Of a stretch of DNA of 64,000 nucleotides, positions 8,614 to 15,458 are shown piece by piece. The notes under the pieces were generated by a model that ran no database searches, was not told the DNA's origin, and saw only the letters and a list, made by a program, of their open reading frames with translations. Numbering within the stretch: position 1 is the first letter of the stretch; every line of letters begins with the position of its first letter. Made by a program: the position numbers and the translations under genes. This stretch comes from Roseburia sp. (GTDB lineage: Bacteria; Bacillota_A; Clostridia; Lachnospirales; Lachnospiraceae): contig DXQT01000001.1 in the NCBI GenBank assembly GCA_019411365.1, positions 30,687 through 94,686 of the forward strand. The letters are read 5' to 3'.

Positions 8614-8886
8614 TCACAAAAATTTACATGCCAAAATTCCATAAAGCAGCGCAAACCCGCCTATACCAAGGATTCCAATTGTCAAAAGGCTTACCGGATT
8701 TAATCCCACGCTAATCGCTATTCCCTGTGAAGTAAAAAAATCATTTGCATAAATAATCCCGATTCCGCCTAAAACAATACGAATCATAAAATTTAACAGC
8801 ATCTGTATTTTTTTCCCGATTACAACAATAAAAAGGACCATACCAAGAACTCCTATGATTGCCCATTCTCCCTGTATTTGCTGCAT
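8614..8886 (-). CDS. bofA: BofA family protein (pro-sigma-K processing inhibitor family)
   Basis: A 90-residue protein with three hydrophobic segments; the C-terminal GLNPVSLLTIGILGIGGFALLYGI is the BofA signature. In Bacillus, BofA restrains the SpoIVFB protease during sporulation. The start at 8886 is chosen because AAAAGGAT lies about six bases upstream of ATG; an earlier TTG adds ten charged residues and has no site. It is divergently placed from the yaaL-like gene, whereas in most Firmicutes the two are neighbours in the same direction. Whether this organism sporulates cannot be told from the window. Confidence 0.82.
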   Translation of the reverse strand: MQQIQGEWAIIGVLGMVLFIVVIGKKIQMLLNFMIRIVLGGIGIIYANDFFTSQGIAISVGLNPVSLLTIGILGIGGFALLYGILACKFL

Positions 8887-9035
8887 ATAGATATCCTTTT
8901 CTCTTCTTTTTATCAAATTTATTCATCCGGACATATTTTATGCAAATAATTTCTTACAATTTTTCCGTTTTTTGTATAGAATGGAAATTTCGTGATTATA
9001 CTAAAAATAAAGAATTTTTCAGACGGAGGAATATT

Positions 9036-9287
9036 ATGTTTCGTTTTTTTCAACCAGAAAAAACAAATGATGCGCATTACACAGTGCTAATGAATGACCT
9101 CCATCAGACTGCGCAGGATCTACAGGATGCATACCGTAATTTAGAAAATGTAATTGACCCGGACATGATTGATTGCTGCATTTATGAACTATATTCTGTG
9201 CAAATGCGCTATAAATTTTTACTCGCTAGTATAAAAAAAATAGAGGATTCCTATACTAAGAATCCTCTGGAAGTATCAAAATCCTGA
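9036..9287 (+). CDS. DUF2508 (YaaL-like) family protein
   Basis: An 83-residue soluble helical protein. DLHQTAQDLQDAYRNLENVIDPDMIDCCIYELYSVQMRYKFLLASIKK matches the DUF2508/YaaL pattern (helix, DPDLID, then a Tyr/Arg-rich helix). The start is the ATG seven bases after GGAGG; the frame is open further upstream but without a site. YaaL usually lies between recR and bofA; here it keeps bofA as neighbour but in divergent orientation. Its last twelve codons overlap the end of fliS, which runs the other way. Function is unknown. Confidence 0.75.
   Translation: MFRFFQPEKTNDAHYTVLMNDLHQTAQDLQDAYRNLENVIDPDMIDCCIYELYSVQMRYKFLLASIKKIEDSYTKNPLEVSKS
9233..9268 (-). terminator. fliS terminator embedded in yaaL coding sequence
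   Basis: AGAGGATTC (9242-9250) and GAATCCTCT (9260-9268) form a perfect 9-bp stem, followed on the minus strand by eight T (9240-9233). The fliS stop codon at 9251-9253 lies in the loop, and the whole structure lies within the 3' codons of the convergent yaaL-like gene. Confidence 0.8.
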
Positions 9288-9727
9288 TACGTCTCAACCA
9301 AATCATTTTTTCCATACGTATATCCGGCATAAATCTGCTGGGTATTACGCATAAGCGGTGCGGAGGTATCCTCTTTCATTACCTCCGCAAACGCCGTGTA
9401 AAGTTTCTTCATCAGGTTCTCCGCAAGTTCAACCTCTTTTAAATCCCTTTTATACATTGCTTTTGCAAGTGTCTCCCTGCAAAATACATAGATGCGATAT
9501 AACTCTCCTGCAAGTTCATAGGAAAAATCAAGCGATGAGATCAATTCACTGATAGTTTTTGAGGCATTCCGCAATGCTGTCTTATAATTTTCCCATTCTC
9601 CGTTATCATGTGCCTCTTTTGTATCTTCCATATACGCAAAAAATATGTCATAAATCACAATGACCAGACCACCCCTGTTACTCTGACTGATCCTTCTTGT
9701 AAAATCCATTATCTGTTCTTTTTTCAA
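9251..9727 (-). CDS. fliS: FliS family flagellin export chaperone
   Basis: A 158-residue helical protein of the FliS family: an N-terminal helix with ISQSNRGGLVIVIYDIFFAYME, a central NASKTISELISSLDF and a C-terminal helix with LMKKLYTAFAEVMKE. FliS binds the C-terminus of flagellin in the cytoplasm, keeps it unfolded and delivers it to the export gate. The start is a TTG at 9727 with AGGAGGG seven to eight bases upstream. It lies 15 bases after the flagellin gene, so the two are co-transcribed. It is longer than typical FliS (about 130 residues) because of a C-terminal tail with QQIYAGYTYGKNDL. Confidence 0.85.
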   Translation of the reverse strand: MKKEQIMDFTRRISQSNRGGLVIVIYDIFFAYMEDTKEAHDNGEWENYKTALRNASKTISELISSLDFSYELAGELYRIYVFCRETLAKAMYKRDLKEVELAENLMKKLYTAFAEVMKEDTSAPLMRNTQQIYAGYTYGKNDLVETYQDFDTSRGFLV

Positions 9728-9742
9728 AACAGATCCCTCCTG

Positions 9743-11206
9743 TTACTGCAGAATCTGCAATACCTGCTGTGGCAGATCGTTTGCCTGTGTCAAAACAGAG
9801 ATTGCTGCCTGATTTAATACATTCTGATGTGTATAATCTGTCATTTCCGATGCCATATCCGCATCTGTCAGTCGTGACTGGGCTCCTGTCATATTTTCTT
9901 CAAACGTATCCAGGCTTGATACCGTACTCTCAAGACGATTCTGGTATGCACCAAGTCTTGAACGCACTTCACTGACCTTTGAAATGGCATCGTCAAACTG
10001 TGTGATACCTCTGCCTGCTCCATTTACAGTCGTCACGTCTGCATCATCAATGTAAAGGCTCTTGCAGGAAACCTCCGGAATACGCACTCTTGTTTCCTGA
10101 TCCTCATTTGCTCCAATATGAAGTGCCATCGTTCCGATATCCGTGACATCAAAATCCAGCTTACCCGTATAACCTGCATCAGCAAGAAATGACATCTCAA
10201 ATCCGGCTCTGTCTGTAACCGTAATCTTATTTCCATCTGTTTTTACCGTAGCTGTATCACCAAACCCGGTTCCATCACTCGGTTTTGTGAGCGTTACTTC
10301 GGCATCTGTACCGGAAGGTACGATCACTTTGCCATTCTGAATCTGTCCGTATACATAGCTGCCTTTATTCTCTGGATCTTCTACAACACTGTTTCCTCCG
10401 GATGCCGTAAATCCAAGTGCCGCAGCAAGCTGCTGATTATCAAATCCAATCTCTAATATGCTTGACATTCCATACCGGTCTGCAGTAAAGGAAAGTGCCC
10501 CGCTGGTTCCATCGATCTGCACGGTTGTTTCACCGGTCTCTGCTGCATTTCTGATCTTCTCAAAAGCCTCCGCATAGGTGTCGGCTGCCTCTATCTCTAC
10601 TTTAGAACCATTAATACTCATTGTTCCGGACGCACCGACCGGTGCTGTGGAATTATAATTCTGATTTGCTGTTACCGGTCCGGCCTGTGTAGCTGCAGTA
10701 TCAATGGAAAGCTGATACTGTCCTGCTTTCACATGATCAGAAATGTCCACTCTTGTTGCATTTTTGGTGTAAACCCTGGTATCTAATGAACCATCTAAAA
10801 GTGTTTTGCTGTTATACTCTGTATCTGTAGAAATACGGTCAACTTCATCTTTTAATGAAGTGATTTCTTTCTGGATTGCTTCTTTATCCGCCGGTGTCAT
10901 TGTTGCATCACTCGCTGCCTGCACGGAAAGTTCTCTCATACGCTGTAAAATACTGGTCGTTTCACTCAGAGCACCATCCGCAATCTGAATAACAGAAATA
11001 CCATCCGATGCGTTCTGGGAAGCCCGGTTTAAACCATCAATCTGTGCTTTCATCTTGTTGGAAATAGCCATTCCTGCCGGATTGTCCTTGGAATGGTTGA
11101 TCTTAAGTCCCGATGAAAGCCGTTCCATCGATGCACTTAAATTATCCTCAATTCCAAGTAAATGTTTATTCGCAATCGCTGCTGACACATTGTAATTAAT
11201 TCTCAT
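9743..11206 (-). CDS. hag: Flagellin
   Basis: A 487-residue flagellin. The N-terminal D0/D1 region has MRINYNVSAAIANKHL, ERLSSGLKINHSKDNPAGMA and LQRMRELSVQAASDAT; the C-terminal D1/D0 region has SRLGAYQNRLESTVSSLDT and ends in DLPQQVLQILQ. The middle (about 160-390) is a variable surface domain with Thr/Ser/Gly-rich beta segments. Start 11206 has GAAGGAG in front; an upstream open stretch has no site. The QRMREL segment matches the conserved TLR5-recognised region of D1. It is followed by fliS and preceded by a sigma-28-like promoter, as expected for a late flagellar gene. Confidence 0.97.
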   Translation of the reverse strand: MRINYNVSAAIANKHLLGIEDNLSASMERLSSGLKINHSKDNPAGMAISNKMKAQIDGLNRASQNASDGISVIQIADGALSETTSILQRMRELSVQAASDATMTPADKEAIQKEITSLKDEVDRISTDTEYNSKTLLDGSLDTRVYTKNATRVDISDHVKAGQYQLSIDTAATQAGPVTANQNYNSTAPVGASGTMSINGSKVEIEAADTYAEAFEKIRNAAETGETTVQIDGTSGALSFTADRYGMSSILEIGFDNQQLAAALGFTASGGNSVVEDPENKGSYVYGQIQNGKVIVPSGTDAEVTLTKPSDGTGFGDTATVKTDGNKITVTDRAGFEMSFLADAGYTGKLDFDVTDIGTMALHIGANEDQETRVRIPEVSCKSLYIDDADVTTVNGAGRGITQFDDAISKVSEVRSRLGAYQNRLESTVSSLDTFEENMTGAQSRLTDADMASEMTDYTHQNVLNQAAISVLTQANDLPQQVLQILQ

Positions 11207-11284
11207 TCTGTTTCTCCTTCTATTGTCTCCGCCACGCATCCATGCTGTATTTCCGACATTCCATGTCCCAATTCTCTGCTGTAT

Positions 11285-11311
11285 ATATCGGTTTCAACAC
11301 ACTTTCTCTAA
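11285..11311 (-). promoter_or_regulatory. Sigma-28-like flagellin promoter
   Basis: On the minus strand ACCGATAT (11292-11285) is preceded after exactly 15 bases by TTAG (11311-11308). The -10 fits the sigma-28/sigma-D consensus (TAAA, 15 bases, GCCGATAA) well; the -35 is weaker. It lies about 80 bases upstream of the flagellin start. The chemoreceptor gene at 37775-39175 has the same spacing and a near-identical -10. Confidence 0.6.
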
Positions 11312-11389
11312 AGAGCAGATTGTTTGAAAAATCATAAATTTTTTCACGGATTCTCCATGTTTATTTTTTCGTACTTCCGTTGGAACTGA

Positions 11390-11418
11390 TTGCAATCCCT
11401 GTCGATTCGTATTATAAT
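11390..11418 (+). promoter_or_regulatory. Sigma-A promoter for the DUF1858 gene
   Basis: TTGCAA (11390-11395), a 17-base spacer, then a perfect TATAAT (11413-11418), about 70 bases upstream of the DUF1858 start codon. The gene itself has AAGGAGG in front of its ATG. Confidence 0.7.
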
Positions 11419-11486
11419 GACCACATCCAGGCATAATAAGCTGTGATAAAAACTAAAAACACCTATTTTTTTATAAGGAGGACTAT

Positions 11487-11696
11487 ATGACACAGGTAAC
11501 AAAATCTACTATGATCGGCGAACTGCTTCAGATTGACGAAAACATCGCGCCAATTCTTTTAAATATCGGTATGCATTGTCTCGGATGCCCGTCTTCCCAG
11601 ATGGAGACCATCGAAGAGGCTGCTATGGTTCATGGAATTGAGCCGGATGCTCTTGTAAAAGAGATCAATGATTTTCTTGCAAAAGACCTTGCATAG
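11487..11696 (+). CDS. DUF1858 (hybrid-cluster associated redox disulfide) protein
   Basis: A 69-residue protein of the DUF1858 family: MIGELLQIDENIAPILLNIGMHCLGCPSSQMETIEEAAMVHGI. The two cysteines of HCLGC (C-x-x-C) are the putative redox pair of this family, which is often found beside or fused to hybrid-cluster proteins. No hybrid-cluster gene is seen here; the gene stands alone behind its own sigma-A promoter and ends before an inverted repeat. It is probably cytosolic; the partner is unknown. Confidence 0.85.
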   Translation: MTQVTKSTMIGELLQIDENIAPILLNIGMHCLGCPSSQMETIEEAAMVHGIEPDALVKEINDFLAKDLA

Positions 11697-11734
11697 TAAG
11701 TTTGGAATACCATCTTACAGGTAAAAATGATTAC

Positions 11735-11788
11735 ATCAGAAAAGGATCGTGAAAATGATTTTGCTCATCTTCACGATCCTTTTCTGAT
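11735..11788. terminator. 19-bp inverted repeat between convergent genes
   Basis: The segments 11735-11753 and 11770-11788 are perfect inverse complements (core GAAAAGGATCGTG). The repeat lies between the convergent DUF1858 gene and mecA, so it probably stops transcription from both sides. There is no long T run, which makes intrinsic termination less certain. Confidence 0.6.
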
Positions 11789-11828
11789 ATCAAACTGATC
11801 TATCGTTCATAAAATCATCGTCCGTCAG

Positions 11829-12602
11829 TTATAATGCGGCAAGCATCTGCAGCGCTTTTCCTTTTATCACCAGTCTGTAATGTTCGCCCAAAAAAGCCTC
11901 CGTCGCAGGTGAATATGCCTGCTGGGCTCCATACTCAGATAAAATATTGCACACCTTATTAAACTCCTCCGGTGACTGGCTGCTCTTACTTACCAGAAGA
12001 TAATATCTGTGTGTTGCAACATCCTCATACAGGTCATTTTTACCTTTATAAAAACCGCCTAACACAGCCGCGAGTTTTGACAGTTCAGTGAGATTCTGGA
12101 ACATAAACAATTTCGTAATGTCTACAAGGACCTTGACCGGATCTTCTTTTTCTTTCTGACCGCCATCTGACGGTACGAAATTGCTATTCTGCTGCGTTTT
12201 TGCTGCATTTCTCAATTCCTGTTGTTTTTTGAATAATCCAAGTATATCATCTGCCCCCTCGGAAATCGGAGCATTTCCACCAACAATAGCATCGTCATAT
12301 AAATCCTCAGGATCCGGATCAGAAAACTTGGAAAATCTCGTATCAAGCTCCTCCGGATACTCTACTTTTGTAATGACTAATATAATGGTATCTGCCGAAA
12401 GCGGAATCGCCTCTATCATCAGCGGAATATCATCTGCCTCAAACCCAAACTCGTATGCTGCCTGCTGCATCATGTCACGGAACAGCATCTTCGCTTTTTC
12501 CGTGCCATATGCCAACTCACTTAACTTGATCTGACGTTCTGCTAAATCTTCTCTCGTCAGTGTGCAGCGAATCTGATTATCATTTACTTTTTCAATTTTC
12601 AT
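11829..12602 (-). CDS. mecA: Adaptor protein MecA
   Basis: A 257-residue MecA. The N-terminal substrate-binding domain (MKIEKVNDNQIRCTLTREDL) is followed by an acidic linker (about 90-150) and a C-terminal ClpC-binding domain (VDITKLFMFQNLTELSKLA, then YLLVSKSS and AYLGEHY-like FLGEHYRLVI). MecA hands substrates to the ClpC ATPase for degradation by ClpCP in the cytosol. Start 12602 follows AAAAGGAAG; a longer open frame upstream has no site. A clean sigma-A promoter lies 45-75 bases upstream. Confidence 0.9.
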   Translation of the reverse strand: MKIEKVNDNQIRCTLTREDLAERQIKLSELAYGTEKAKMLFRDMMQQAAYEFGFEADDIPLMIEAIPLSADTIILVITKVEYPEELDTRFSKFSDPDPEDLYDDAIVGGNAPISEGADDILGLFKKQQELRNAAKTQQNSNFVPSDGGQKEKEDPVKVLVDITKLFMFQNLTELSKLAAVLGGFYKGKNDLYEDVATHRYYLLVSKSSQSPEEFNKVCNILSEYGAQQAYSPATEAFLGEHYRLVIKGKALQMLAAL

Positions 12603-12647
12603 ACAATCACTTCCTTTTATCCGGAAAACCTTGTAAACTGTACATCT

Positions 12648-12676
12648 ATTATAAACAAATGCAATATCGATGTAAA
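12648..12676 (-). promoter_or_regulatory. Sigma-A promoter of mecA
   Basis: On the minus strand TTTACA (12676-12671), 17 bases, then TATAAT (12653-12648), close to the vegetative consensus. It lies 46 bases before the mecA start codon. Confidence 0.75.
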
Positions 12677-12833
12677 GTATACCATTATTAAAACTTTCTA
12701 AAACCATAACTGCTTTTTTTCTGTAACATATGCTGTATTATAAGCATTAATCTTTGTATATATTACACAAACATTACAAAAGAAGTTGCAATGTAAAATA
12801 ATTCATGATATAAACTATGCATGAGATGCGAAT

Positions 12834-14273
12834 ATGACACGCCCAGAAAGGAGCGGATATCGCATAGATACCAAATTATTGTTTGGCAAATACCGTATTA
12901 TTTCGACTCTTGGTGCCGGCAGCAGCGGCACTGTCTATCTTGCCGAACATCTCAAACTGAAAGTTTATCGTGCTATTAAGTGTATCCCCAAAGACACGGC
13001 ACGAAACACTTCCAACTTTTCAGAAGAACAGCTTTTAAAGGAAGCCGGCCTTCTGAAGAATCTTAATCATCCTGGCATCCCCCTCATATATGATATCGAC
13101 GAAGACGATCATTTTTTTTATATGATAGAAGAATTTATTCAGGGTGATTCACTGGAGGATCTTATTCTCCATCAGGAAATAATTCCAGAGGAACAATTCA
13201 TAAATTACGGCATGCAGATTTGCGCCGTTCTTGATTATCTGCATCATTTATCTCCATACCCTATCCTGTATCAGGATTTAAAACCGGAGCATATTATATT
13301 ATGTGGAAATCAGGTAAAAATAATCGACTTTGGAATTGCTTCATTTATTACCGTTTTCGGTAAAAATTTCCAGTTATACGGAACAGAAGGATATGCAGCG
13401 CCGGAAGCTCTTAACGGAGATACCGTAACTACAGCTTCCGATATCTATTCTCTTGGGAAAGTGTTAGAAGCACTCGCCAGAGCATGCACACCTGACTGTT
13501 CTGAAACACTCACGCATATTATAGAAAAAGCGGCCGACCGGAATCCGGATTCCAGATACCAGACAGCCACAGATCTTATGCTTGCACTGTCAGAACTTGC
13601 CGGGGGAAAAAATCCGGTCAAAAAAGGTCTTATCTTCCGACAGTCATCCAAAAAGAGATATTCTGCGTGTCACTCATTTGCACATCTCATAAAAAACATA
13701 GCCGTGATCGGCAGCCGTTCCGGTGCCGGTGCAACATTTTTTTCAGTATCCCTGGTAAACACACTGAATCACAGACATATTCCCTGCTGTTATATACCAA
13801 TGGATCATTCTGACAACCTTATATCCATGACCCAGACAGGGATTTCGCTCACAGAACACGAGGGAATCTTTCAGTCAAAAAATTTTACCGCCACTCCCTG
13901 TTATGGTCCCGGAATTGAAGATCCTGTTTTACCATCTGTCATCCGGGTAAGGGATTTTGGCACTCACACCAGCGAATATTCTGACTTTGGTCATTTCGAC
14001 CTGACATTTATCCTGTTAAGCGGCAGTCCATGGGATTTTGCAGATACACTGTCTTTTATCAGCCGGCTTGAAAATACTGGATCTTACATATATATCTGCA
14101 ACCATGGCAATAAAAATGCTGCAAAAAAATATGCCAGATATCTGAAAAATCCGGTCTATTGTTTTCCTGAAGACACCAATCCTTTTTATGTGACTCCAGA
14201 GAAGGAACGTCTTATTATGCAAATTCTACAACGAAAGGAGCTGATACATCATCCGGAACATCGGAAAAACTGA
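12834..14273 (+). CDS. Hanks-type Ser/Thr kinase fused to degenerate MinD-like domain
   Basis: A 479-residue cytosolic protein. Residues about 16-265 are a Ser/Thr kinase: glycine loop LGAGSSGTVYLAEH, Lys of YRAIK, catalytic segment YQDLKPEHI (the usual HRDLKPxN has Tyr-Gln in place of His-Arg and His in place of Asn), IDFG and GTEGYAAPEA. There is no transmembrane helix and no PASTA repeats. Residues about 290-475 resemble a MinD/ParA fold: IAVIGSRSGAGATFFSVSLVN stands where a Walker A would be, but its Lys is missing. The next gene encodes a second protein of that kind, overlapping by 26 bases. Probably a signalling pair; the target is unknown. Confidence 0.8.
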   Translation: MTRPERSGYRIDTKLLFGKYRIISTLGAGSSGTVYLAEHLKLKVYRAIKCIPKDTARNTSNFSEEQLLKEAGLLKNLNHPGIPLIYDIDEDDHFFYMIEEFIQGDSLEDLILHQEIIPEEQFINYGMQICAVLDYLHHLSPYPILYQDLKPEHIILCGNQVKIIDFGIASFITVFGKNFQLYGTEGYAAPEALNGDTVTTASDIYSLGKVLEALARACTPDCSETLTHIIEKAADRNPDSRYQTATDLMLALSELAGGKNPVKKGLIFRQSSKKRYSACHSFAHLIKNIAVIGSRSGAGATFFSVSLVNTLNHRHIPCCYIPMDHSDNLISMTQTGISLTEHEGIFQSKNFTATPCYGPGIEDPVLPSVIRVRDFGTHTSEYSDFGHFDLTFILLSGSPWDFADTLSFISRLENTGSYIYICNHGNKNAAKKYARYLKNPVYCFPEDTNPFYVTPEKERLIMQILQRKELIHHPEHRKN

Positions 14274-14868
14274 CTTAAATAAGAGACTTACCATAGGTAT
14301 TTTAGGCTGCACAGCCGGTGCCGGTGTAACACACCTTGCAATTACACTTTCAAACCTGTGCCATTCCAAACTGCATAAAAAAACTGCACTGTTAGAGCTG
14401 CATAAGAGAAAAAACCTTTCAACGATTCCCTCTGAAACCACGCTCCCATGCAGATGCGGGTTTATGGGTGACCGGACTGTTTTTGACATTCATGGAGTAG
14501 ATTACTATCCGGACATAACACCGGACGAACTGCCGGAGCTATATAATCAGGGATACCATATCCTGCTCCTTGATTTTGGAAGTTTTAATGAATGCTGTAT
14601 CAATGAATTTCTGCGCTGTGACAGAAAACTTGTCATCGGAAGTCTCGCACCATGGAATATCAGGCAATATCGGGAATTATTAGAATCGATCAGTCACTAT
14701 ACAAACCTTGGGGAAGGTTTTTACTGTCTAACACGAACGGAAAGTCCAAAACAGATTCGTGATTTTTCCCGTCTTTATCAGATTTCCATAAGCAGTGTTC
14801 CATCCATTCCGGATCCATTTTATATAAAGAAAGAACACTTTTCCATTCTGCAGGAATTTATCTGCTGA
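14248..14868 (+). CDS. Degenerate MinD/ParA-like protein, probable ATC start
   Basis: The frame is open from 14245 to the stop at 14868 but has no ATG, GTG or TTG before 14464. AAAGGAG (14234-14240) lies exactly seven bases before an ATC codon at 14248, so an AUC start is the best reading (206 residues). The N-terminus then reads LTIGILGCTAGAGVTHLAITLSNL, a Walker-A-like loop where the GKT is replaced by GVTH; YHILLLDFGSF and SLAPWNIRQYRELL follow. A start at the ATG 14464 would delete this conserved loop. It resembles the C-terminal domain of the kinase just upstream. It could alternatively be made by frameshifting or carry a start-codon mutation. Confidence 0.62.
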   Translation: MIRNIGKTDLNKRLTIGILGCTAGAGVTHLAITLSNLCHSKLHKKTALLELHKRKNLSTIPSETTLPCRCGFMGDRTVFDIHGVDYYPDITPDELPELYNQGYHILLLDFGSFNECCINEFLRCDRKLVIGSLAPWNIRQYRELLESISHYTNLGEGFYCLTRTESPKQIRDFSRLYQISISSVPSIPDPFYIKKEHFSILQEFIC

Positions 14869-14991
14869 AAAGTTTCTGCACAAAACATTTTTTTAATATA
14901 TCACATAATTGTAACCAGCGAATTTCCTTTTGGGAACAAAGGACTTTGATCCGCTTTGTCATACAGTAAGTAATAACGGGGGATAACTACA

Positions 14992-15207
14992 TTGGATTCT
15001 AAACATATGAAAAAGCTTTATTTAGAGCTCTCTTCCTTAGAACATATGGGGACAACCATCTGGTTCGAAGGTGTGCCAAGCAATTCAAAAGAGGTCACAG
15101 AAGAGCTTTCCGTCACAGAAGAAAATTCTTACATGAGAGATTATATATTCAACGAGGGGGTGTTAACAGAATTACATTTTGATAAGATCAAAAAAACGAA
15201 CCTTTGA
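14992..15207 (+). CDS. Small hypothetical protein
   Basis: A 71-residue acidic soluble protein starting at a TTG with GGGGGAT nine bases upstream; an in-frame ATG at 15007 is a possible alternative. No domain is recognised. The pattern SYMRDYIFNEGVLTELHFDKI near the C-terminus looks conserved in character, with aromatic and acidic residues alternating. It follows the MinD-like gene by 123 bases that contain no clear terminator, so it could be co-transcribed with the kinase module. Function unknown. Confidence 0.55.
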   Translation: MDSKHMKKLYLELSSLEHMGTTIWFEGVPSNSKEVTEELSVTEENSYMRDYIFNEGVLTELHFDKIKKTNL

Positions 15208-15334
15208 TAACGGTCTGTACATTTTGCAGACAGATCCGGTATCATAACAGTTGACAGGGATGGAGTACCTCAATGCCCACCCGGTCAGAATAAGAAAAAA
15301 TATCTAAGACGATATACAAATCCGACAAAAAGAA

Positions 15335-15368
15335 ACGGCAGAGTTTTACCGAACATAAGCTCTGCCGT
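15335..15368. repeat. Inverted repeat, possible terminator
   Basis: ACGGCAGAG (15335-15343) and CTCTGCCGT (15360-15368) form a 9-bp stem. On the minus strand it is followed by TTTCTTTTTG, but no minus-strand gene ends here; on the plus strand it lacks a T tail. The rest of 15208-15458 holds only a promoter for the next gene. Confidence 0.4.
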
Positions 15369-15387
15369 AAAATAAGAGTAAATAACT

Positions 15388-15415
15388 TTGAATTTACATA
15401 TCATTATGCTACAAT
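15388..15415 (+). promoter_or_regulatory. Sigma-A-like promoter of the GH18 gene
   Basis: TTGAAT (15388-15393), 16 bases, TACAAT (15410-15415), 43 bases upstream of the start codon. Confidence 0.5.
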
Positions 15416-15458
15416 AGGAACACAAACGATAATTCTTAAGAAGAAGAGGGTTCTTAAC

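Noticed and set aside
14200..14290. Programmed frameshift joining the kinase to the pseudo-MinD protein
   Set aside because: The kinase frame already ends with its own complete pseudo-MinD domain, and no slippery heptamer was seen near its stop; re-initiation at the SD is simpler. Not excluded by sequence alone.
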